Positions 57,874-64,000 of a DNA stretch of 64,000 nt are shown here, in pieces. How positions within the stretch are numbered: the first letter of the stretch is position 1; every line of letters begins with the position of its first letter. The position numbers were made by a program, and so were the translations under genes. The stretch comes from Spongospora subterranea f. sp. subterranea. Its lineage: Eukaryota > Endomyxa: Phytomyxea > Phytomyxea > Plasmodiophorida. The stretch covers positions 62,001 to 126,000 of the forward strand of contig JAUGWO010000045.1 of assembly GCA_049724395.1 (NCBI GenBank), written 5' to 3'. Below the pieces are notes generated by a model that worked only from the letters and a program-made list of their open reading frames with translations, did no database searches and was not told the origin of the DNA.

Positions 57874-59702
57874 ATGGCGATTCAGCCGTCGCATTCGCCC
57901 CGTGCGTTGAACCTGTTGGATAGGCAGGGCTATGGAGCTGTGCTATATGTCTCAGCTAGTCGCCAGCTGCGATTGGAAACAGCATCAGGTCCTGTTCGGG
58001 GTATATGTGTTGATGGGTTTTCATATTTATCGGTATTACAGATCTGGAGCAATTCCGGAAGCCCCTGCCGGATCCAACTTTGTCAAAAAAAGCGGCTGCG
58101 TTTTATAGCTGCCAGAATGAGCAGATTGACGATTTTCTTGAAATGGAGGAACATATCCATAATATCACGGCTGATGTACTGTGAACCGCTATTCCTTTCT
58201 AATGCCGATGAATCTTGTCTCATGATACAGGTTCGGGTACCCCCTGTGGCACCGATTCAAAACGCTTTTTACTATCATAACGCGCGTTTGTCAACTGACG
58301 CTGACGAAGCCTTAAGCAGCGGTGGATCTTCAAAAACCACCGATTTCTGGAAGAGACAAGCACTATATGCAGTCACCCTATGTAGCTTACTGCATGTTTG
58401 TTTAGCCAGGTAGTTCATGAGAAAACCACAGATATTCGAACTCCTGATTGCACACCAACAGCGTGAATTTTCTGCTGTTCTGGATAACCGGATCCCTTTC
58501 GGTAGCGTCGTCTGCTCTAGATTCATTTCTCGACTTCATTGTGTCTGTTTTGCTGAACGTATCGGCGTGGTTAAGCAGGGTACCAGATCCATACAACTAT
58601 CCCTATGGCAAAACCAGAATTGAGCCCATCGGTATCCTATTTTTTTCAGGTTCGTGATATAGAATCTGGATACTACAAATAATCTCATTAGTTCTATGTT
58701 TCGTCAGTGATAATGGGAATTTCATCGCTTGCAGTTGTAGCCGAAGCGGCGCAAAAGATCATCAAGGTTCTGACCGGCTCCGATGCGTCGAGTAATTGCT
58801 TTGCGTTGATAAAATATTGTTCCTGAATCTGTTCAATACAGACTCTGGTGAATCAGTTCAGACGTACATTTTCGCTTTGGTATACCTACTCAATGTGACG
58901 ATAAAACTGGCCATCGTTATTCATTGCCGCATCGTTGCTCGACACACCGAATCAGCCAATAACGTCGGACTGTGCTCCACGATCGCCAAAGATAAAGCAT
59001 TCGACCTAAGTAAGATGAGCGGCAAGTGATTATTATCTCATCTGAACCTGAATTGAAAGTCACTTATTCGGCAGCGTTTGGAGCGGCTATGATATCATCT
59101 GCAAGCGAAAATAAATTATGGTATGCCATCGCTCTGGCTTCGAAACTGTAAGGCTTTAAAACTGGCAAGGTTTCTTGATCCGAGCATCGCAATAATATTA
59201 TCACTCTTGGTCGCATCCAATTGGATTTCGGACGCGCGTCAACATATCCAACGGCTCGGTAACCTGCGATAGCCAGCACATGTATTTGTGTCTGATCACA
59301 CCTCAGTTGGCAAAACGGCAGGTCCGAGAACAATTGCCCAGCTCATATATCTGGCGATCAGGCACGATGAACGGATTATGTTTGTCGATGACGTGAAAGC
59401 CGTTCATTTTGGCGAATGCCTAATGGTGAGTGAACCCTCAGGTTGAAAGCATTATCAAATGGTGGGGATTGATAGGCTGAGGTGCATGTTGGGCTATCGC
59501 CGGAAACGATTTTACGAGAGAGTCACGATATAGGGGAAAGCCTGCAGATCAAGCTTGAAGGGTTAGAGACAATTGAAATTGCCCATGTACACAGCGTAAG
59601 ATTAGCTTTGAAAGTGACAAAATTTGCAGCCAGTGCTGATAATCGTCGTTTCAGGATTATATGTATTGTCATCCATGGAAAGAGCATAAACCAACATATT
59701 AA
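57874..59702 (+). CDS. Cation diffusion facilitator (CDF/MTP) metal transporter
   Basis: Eleven small exons: 57874-57988, 58042-58175, 58231-58409, 58462-58649, 58708-58791, 58842-59009, 59075-59120, 59170-59258, 59307-59425, 59476-59595 and 59655-59702; ten introns of 48-65 nt; 429 codons. The cytosolic N-terminus has FYSCQNEQIDDFLEMEEHIH, typical of the plant/fungal Mn-CDF group. Membrane part: FWITGSLSVASSALDSFLDF (metal site SALDS), PDPYNYPYGKTRIEPIGILF, LYLLNVTIKLAIVIHC, AKDKAFD (in place of the usual DHxxD), and WFLDPSIAIILSLLVASNWI. The C-terminal domain has LVGKTAG, AVHFGE, SHDIGESLQIKLEGL and ends DYMYCHPWKEHKPTY. It exports divalent cations, probably Mn or Fe/Zn, by proton antiport. 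Confidence 0.93.
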
Positions 59703-60266
59703 CTACCTCCAAAGACTGTAGATATTGATTATGAGCCGCCAATGATATTCCAGCAAAAATGCCCACGATCAAACATTGACGTTGCAATGGTGCCCACCTC
59801 AGACCACTCATCTGTCAAGTGCACACTACCCATTTCAGAGTTAGATGAAGAGTAAAATGACCAGGTGAAAACGTATATTGAAAGTGAAATGATAATGAAA
59901 CGTATATCGAGAGTGTAACGATAATTGAAGCGTATATTGACAGTATAATGATACATGAAGAGTTTAATGGTGATTGAAGCGTATATTGAGAGTGTAATGA
60001 TGAATGGAATGAATGAAGCGTGTATTGAGGGTGTAACGTATAGGAATGGGGTAATGATACAGTCCCTACAGTGTGACCAGATATAGATGTAAGCGTAACG
60101 ATGCTGTTGGAGTGGAACGTGTGTGTGTCTGTGTCTTATGCAGTCCGATGCTGTCCCAATGCAGTGCTAATCGATGATGAGAGTGATCATATCCGATATC
60201 GTTCACGGAGGCCGTCGATCATAAAGATCTGTTCATGTCAAGTATATAGGGCTATAAGGGTTCACC
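59703..60266. other. Intergenic region with degenerate repeats
   Basis: Between the CDF stop and the RagC/Gtr2 start. The degenerate repeat at 59862-60060 is listed separately. The RagC promoter should lie in 60060-60266. No other gene recognised. Confidence 0.4.
59862..60060. repeat. Degenerate ~35-bp tandem repeat
   Basis: About five to six diverged copies of a unit like GAAGCGTATATTGAGAGTGTAA followed by TGATAAT, from AAAACGTATATTGAAAGTG near 59866 to GAAGCGTGTATTGAGGGTG near 60016. Spacing varies from about 30 to 45 bp. It is much older than the 37-bp minisatellite judging by divergence. Confidence 0.75.
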
Positions 60267-61773
60267 ATGATCGCACAATCATATGAGGAATTCCCTCCCG
60301 GCCTGCCCAACATACATAATCGATCGGTGTCCACGACTAACGTCATCGACCCTGAAGATGATAGACCTCGAATATTTTTAGTTGGAGCTGCTAGATCGGG
60401 TAAATCATCCATTGAAAAAGTCGTATTCCAGAAAGTAGGTATACCTCATAGTTTCAAAAATATATGATAATACATCCCAATCATAGATGTCGCCTCATGA
60501 GACGTTATTTCTGGAAGCAACCCGCTCAATTGACGTGATCGATATCAATCATAATCCATTACTGAGCTTGCAAATATTGGATTTTCCTGGTGGATACGCG
60601 TTCAGTAATCATGTTGGTTAATCGTTTATTGCTGTCCGTTAAGGTGTACTTAACAGAAAAGGACTCGACACGAATGCTATCATCTTGTTCGTCTTTGATT
60701 CTGATTATTGATGCGACGGATTCTATCGACGATCGTGACGACATCAAATACTCGGTAGTGATTCAACTATATTCAGGAGTTGTTCGCCTTGCTGTATCAT
60801 TACTAAATCTCATCCGTTAAGGTGAGCTGCATTGACTTGGCGTATCGCGCTAATCCCAATATCAACATCGAGATCTTGATCCATAAAGTGGACGGAGATG
60901 CGTTTCCTTTAGAAGAGCACCAGCTCGAAGCGCAACGAGACATCCGGTATGCTCTACAGTAGTTTTTAGAAACTGGGTTCTGAATTTGTATCGGTTCGGA
61001 CAGAAGCAAAATTACAATGGAACTCCATGAATCAAATATCCAGAACGTCCATCTATCATTTCACCTCACGTCGATTTACGACCATACAATTTTTGAGGTA
61101 GTAAAATGAATTCAGTTATTCGCTCAACTCATCTGTCACGTTGTGAATAGGCATTCTCGAAAATCTACCAAAAAATGTTACCCCAGTTCGCCGTTCTTGA
61201 GAACCTTCTAGATTCGTTGATCACGAATAGTTCTATCGAGAAAGTAATCTAATTCATCTGAATGTATCCCAGGAATTTACTGTACAGCAGGCGTTTTTGT
61301 TCGACGTTAAATCCAAGATCTACGTTTGTACTGACTCCAATCCCGTGGATATGCAAACATACCAACTATGTTCCGATATGTAATTGAATCATCACTATAA
61401 TGGCAATCATCCATCCATGATGTAAACGTTCTCCTGTTCAGGATCGACGTAGTCGTTGATGTCTCATGTATTTATGGCATAAATTCTGGTCCAGATTTTG
61501 ATCATACTGCAGCCGATTGCGCTTTCGACAACGAATCGGCGGCGACAATCAGGTTAAGCAATGGCCGTAAGAACGATTTCCTAGTTATCAAAAAAATTGT
61601 TTCGACAATTGTTTATATCAGATGTCCTGTTGTTGCGAGAAATGGGCAAGTATCTTGCATTAGTCTGTCTAATGAGGGAGAAGTCGTTCGACAAAGCAGC
61701 ATTAGTCGAGTACAATATCAACTGTCTCAAGATCGCAATCTACAATCTTTGCGATGGCCTGGATCGCTCATAG
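60267..61773 (+). CDS. GTR2: Ras-related GTPase RagC/D (Gtr2)
   Basis: Nine exons: 60267-60434, 60487-60604, 60657-60778, 60822-60946, 61004-61097, 61151-61243, 61291-61379, 61442-61566 and 61622-61773 (introns 43-62 nt), 361 codons. GTPase motifs: [38 protein letters not shown] in place of NKxD, and [11 protein letters not shown]. The C-terminal roadblock domain has [34 protein letters not shown], and [19 protein letters not shown]. Rag C pairs with Rag A on the lysosome or vacuole to signal amino acid supply to TORC1. The exon 3/4 junction (43 nt, GTTGTT donor) is the weakest; all others restore conserved sequence. Confidence 0.95.
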
Positions 61774-61916
61774 TGCAGTATTCACTTTTTTTTAAATATC
61801 TTACATTCGAAATTATCTGATAAATTTTTCTTCTAAATCGAGCTTGGACATTTCGGGGCGGAGTCCGTATTCAGAATCGTGATCCTGGTTGGGTCAGTCA
61901 GAGCTCGTTGCAATTG

Positions 61917-62183
61917 ATGCCAGGTCGAGATCTAGCCCATTTCCTGCTAGGATATCAAGCCCGTTCGCTATATCGAACATGGAGAAGGGAGGCCTCACGA
62001 GCCTGCGACGAATCGGTTCGTAATCATCTACTGGAGACGATCAGACTCGAGTTCGAGCGAACACAGCACGTTCAGGATATTGTCCAGATCAGGTTTTTGT
62101 TAGCCGATGGCAGAGTGAGACTGAAGGAGTTGGCCAATATTATCGGAGCGTCTGGCTCTGCTGGTAACAAGATTCCAAAATGA
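61917..62183 (+). CDS. LYR-motif protein (LYRM2-like)
   Basis: Single exon frame from ATG 61917, 88 codons; the frame extends a little upstream but only to TTG. Residues ~12-75 show the Complex1_LYR pattern: ARSLYRTWRREASRACDESV with the LYR tripeptide, then a helix ending RLEFERTQHVQD, and IRFLLADGRVRLKELANIIG. LYR proteins bind mitochondrial acyl carrier protein and help assemble respiratory complexes or Fe-S proteins; the D..I..LL..G...L..L tail resembles LYRM2. There is no obvious presequence before the domain. Only ~140 nt separate it from RagC/Gtr2, so promoter space is tight. Confidence 0.75.
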   Translation: MPGRDLAHFLLGYQARSLYRTWRREASRACDESVRNHLLETIRLEFERTQHVQDIVQIRFLLADGRVRLKELANIIGASGSAGNKIPK

Positions 62184-62273
62184 TCAAGTAAAAAAAAACG
62201 TATGTTGTTATTGACGAGAGATGTGCCGATATAATTATTAAACAAGTTGACAGTGTATTAAATATCTGCAGAC

Positions 62274-64000
62274 TTAGATGACGTCAAAATCAGTCATGAT
62301 ATTGGATTGCCTGGACCGATTCAACGATGGAATTCCACCACGAGCTGATATCGCTTTCGCATATGTCATGGGGATAATCCACTTCGGTCGAACGGGCATC
62401 GTGACAGCGACACTCTCAGCAATCTCGGGCACGATTTCATCTGGTTTAAATTCAATGAAGTCGTCTTCCTCGCAGATGAATGACAGATCGTGTCCATCGT
62501 CATCGTCTCTGGAATCGACGACGGCTTCGTCCCCATTCCCAGTCGTAGCGCCATCGCCGAAGAATCGGTGCAGTTTCGACTGGATTAGAGTCTGATCAAG
62601 GGAACCGGATGGCGCTAATGTGCTAAGCCGCAGGCCCATTAACCGTAATCTCAACGGATATAACGATCTTAACAGCAATAACCCATGATGAACCATATCC
62701 TCAACCGACGATATATATCTGAGACCCAAAAACGAAATCAGACGATGGACTTGTCGGAATTTGTAATGCGATTTCAAACATTGGCAGAGTGACCGATTTG
62801 GAGGTCACTTTGAAATCCACCGATTTTACAGTAATGGTTAAGGTCTTGCCTTTGTGACCATCCAGATCCTTAAACAACTTCAGGGCGAGGTCCGATAGTT
62901 TCCCCTCCAGATCTTTGGGTTGACTCAGCTCTCGAAACGTTCTCGACACACTGATGCTTTTTCCGTTCCTGATATTCCCGATCAAATTCCGAGCGCTGCG
63001 ATCGCCCGATCCCGACGACGGCCCGAGTCAGCCAGTCCATCGAATGTGGTGTGAACACCAGCTTGGCAATAGCGACCTGCCTGAAATCTTGGTGTGCATT
63101 GGTCGCCATCAATGATGAAACAAACCTGATCGACAAACTGCCCACAGGTCTCAACCCCAATCCCTTTCAATATCTGAAACACTCATAATGATCTCACTGA
63201 TCGATATTCCAAACTTCGCCTGAACTTACCCGTTCAGTGACCCGACCGATTCCAGGTATTTTCCTACACGGAAGAGTGTTCATGAAAGAACGAATGGCGT
63301 CTGCGTCGCTGTTCAACAGGTATTGCCCATTGGGCTTGTTCATATCGGAGCATATCTGATCATTGGTTGAAATTCAGCGAGCAGGGCGAAGAGTCTCGGT
63401 TAAGAGAAGACGCACCTTAGCCAGCATCTGATTACACGCAATGCCGGCGCTGGCCGTCAACTGAGTCGCCTCGAAGATGCGCCGGCGAATGATCTCGGCG
63501 ATTTCCGATCCAGAAATCGCCGGCGACGATGAGTTGATGTAATCGGTGACGTCCAAAACTGCTTCGTCAAGTGACCATGAGCTGAAACTCGGATCATATT
63601 CGGCAAAGATTGCTCGAAACTGATCAGCGGCACGCTGATACGCAGGAAAATCTGGAGACGTTTTCCATATTAGAAAACGTGATCGGAACTGTTTCGGGGG
63701 CGATAACCACCGTGTTTGACAAAAACGAGTTGCGGGCAGAGTTTGAGGGCAATGAACCCTGGCATAGCGCTACGAACACCGTATTGCCGAGCGACGTATG
63801 AGGCAGTAGATATCATCTGGGTCGATCCAACCGCCACCGGCTTATCATGTAGGTCGGGATTATCTCGTATGGCGACGGCGCTGAATAAAGCCAAAAACGC
63901 TGAATCAGACCGGGGAAATCGAGTTATTTCGAAAAGGAATTAGGAGCAGACGCGTAGAACATGTCAAGGTCGATGCAGATCCATGTGCGATTAAGTTGCA
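62274..64000 (-). CDS. POLK: DNA polymerase kappa (Y-family), 5' end outside window, one frame break
   Basis: Minus-strand exons: >64000-63952, 63880-63711, 63651-63416, 63355-63230, 63173-63126, 63076-62780 and 62718-62274, with introns of 71, 59, 60, 56, 49 and 61 nt. Motifs: ICIDLDMFYAAVAIRDNPDL (catalytic Asp and steric gate region), YGVRSAMPGFIALKLCPQL, SLDEAVLDVTDYI (S-x-D-E-A), AGIACNQMLAKICSDMNKPN, CRKIPGIGRVT, and the little-finger domain SVSRTFREL and YPLRLRLMGLRLSTL. The enzyme bypasses bulky lesions. Within the sixth exon the frame must shift by one base near 62990-63005 to pass from VVGIG to NGKSISVSRTF. This is a base error or an inactivating mutation. No zinc cluster is seen at the C-terminus. 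Confidence 0.92.

Noticed and set aside
57874-59702. First impression of an SMG8-like protein from FWKRQ... and RIEPIGILFF
   Set aside because: After splicing, the SALDS motif, LVGKTA, HFGE and HDIGESLQIKLE blocks clearly identify a cation diffusion facilitator.

Overview
This is a eukaryotic nuclear window. Almost every gene can be read as several exons joined by GT-AG introns, and about fifty introns could be placed from reading frame and protein family continuity. Nearly all are 43-75 nt long; the clear exceptions are in the DBP2-like helicase (251 nt), the codanin-like gene (223 nt) and the DDT-domain gene (112 nt). Gene content points to a flagellated opisthokont, most simply an early-branching zoosporic fungus or relative (chytrid, blastoclad, aphelid or rozellid grade): TMEM138 and DZIP1/Iguana are ciliary transition-zone or basal-body proteins, while the PNS1-like choline transporter, the cation diffusion facilitator and one transposase have strong fungal flavour. 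A holozoan protist cannot be excluded, and codanin-1 would favour that side. I cannot name a species.

Layout. 1-5.9 kb: 3' part of a PRELI-like gene, a PHD-finger protein, a MAPKK-like kinase. 6.2-7.6 kb: a decayed Mutator-like transposase. 8.2-12.7 kb: DBP2/DDX5 helicase and a long coiled-coil protein. 12.7-14.8 kb: about 55 copies of a 37-bp minisatellite. 15.2-20.7 kb: small genes (PARP zinc finger, REX1-B domain) and a copia relic. 21.1-26.6 kb: DZIP1, mitochondrial EF-Ts, succinyl-CoA ligase alpha. 27.1-38.4 kb: a GC-richer block with YJU2, a DDT/WHIM protein, codanin-1, an ARL1-like GTPase and two unassigned genes. 38.4-48 kb: a transposon-rich stretch (internally deleted transposase, near-intact MULE, fragments) enclosing an SLC44/PNS1 transporter and a metallophosphoesterase. 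48.7-64 kb: adenylosuccinate synthetase, TMEM138, proteasome beta5, TFIP11, two membrane or unknown genes, a CDF transporter, RagC/Gtr2, a LYR protein and DNA polymerase kappa running off the right edge.

These are mostly independent housekeeping genes, not an operon-like system. Themes recur: splicing (YJU2, TFIP11, DBP2), chromatin (PHD protein, DDT/WHIM protein, codanin as an ASF1 regulator), mitochondria (EF-Ts, succinyl-CoA ligase, LYR, PRELI), TORC1/Golgi signalling (RagC, ARL1), DNA damage (polymerase kappa, REX1-B, PARP finger) and the cilium. The most interesting items are the codanin orthologue with a visible ASF1-binding B-domain-like motif, the two-letter minisatellite, the long intron and broken frame in the helicase, and the near-intact MULE with repeated subterminal motifs. 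All exon structures are my manual predictions from sequence and are unsupported by transcripts.
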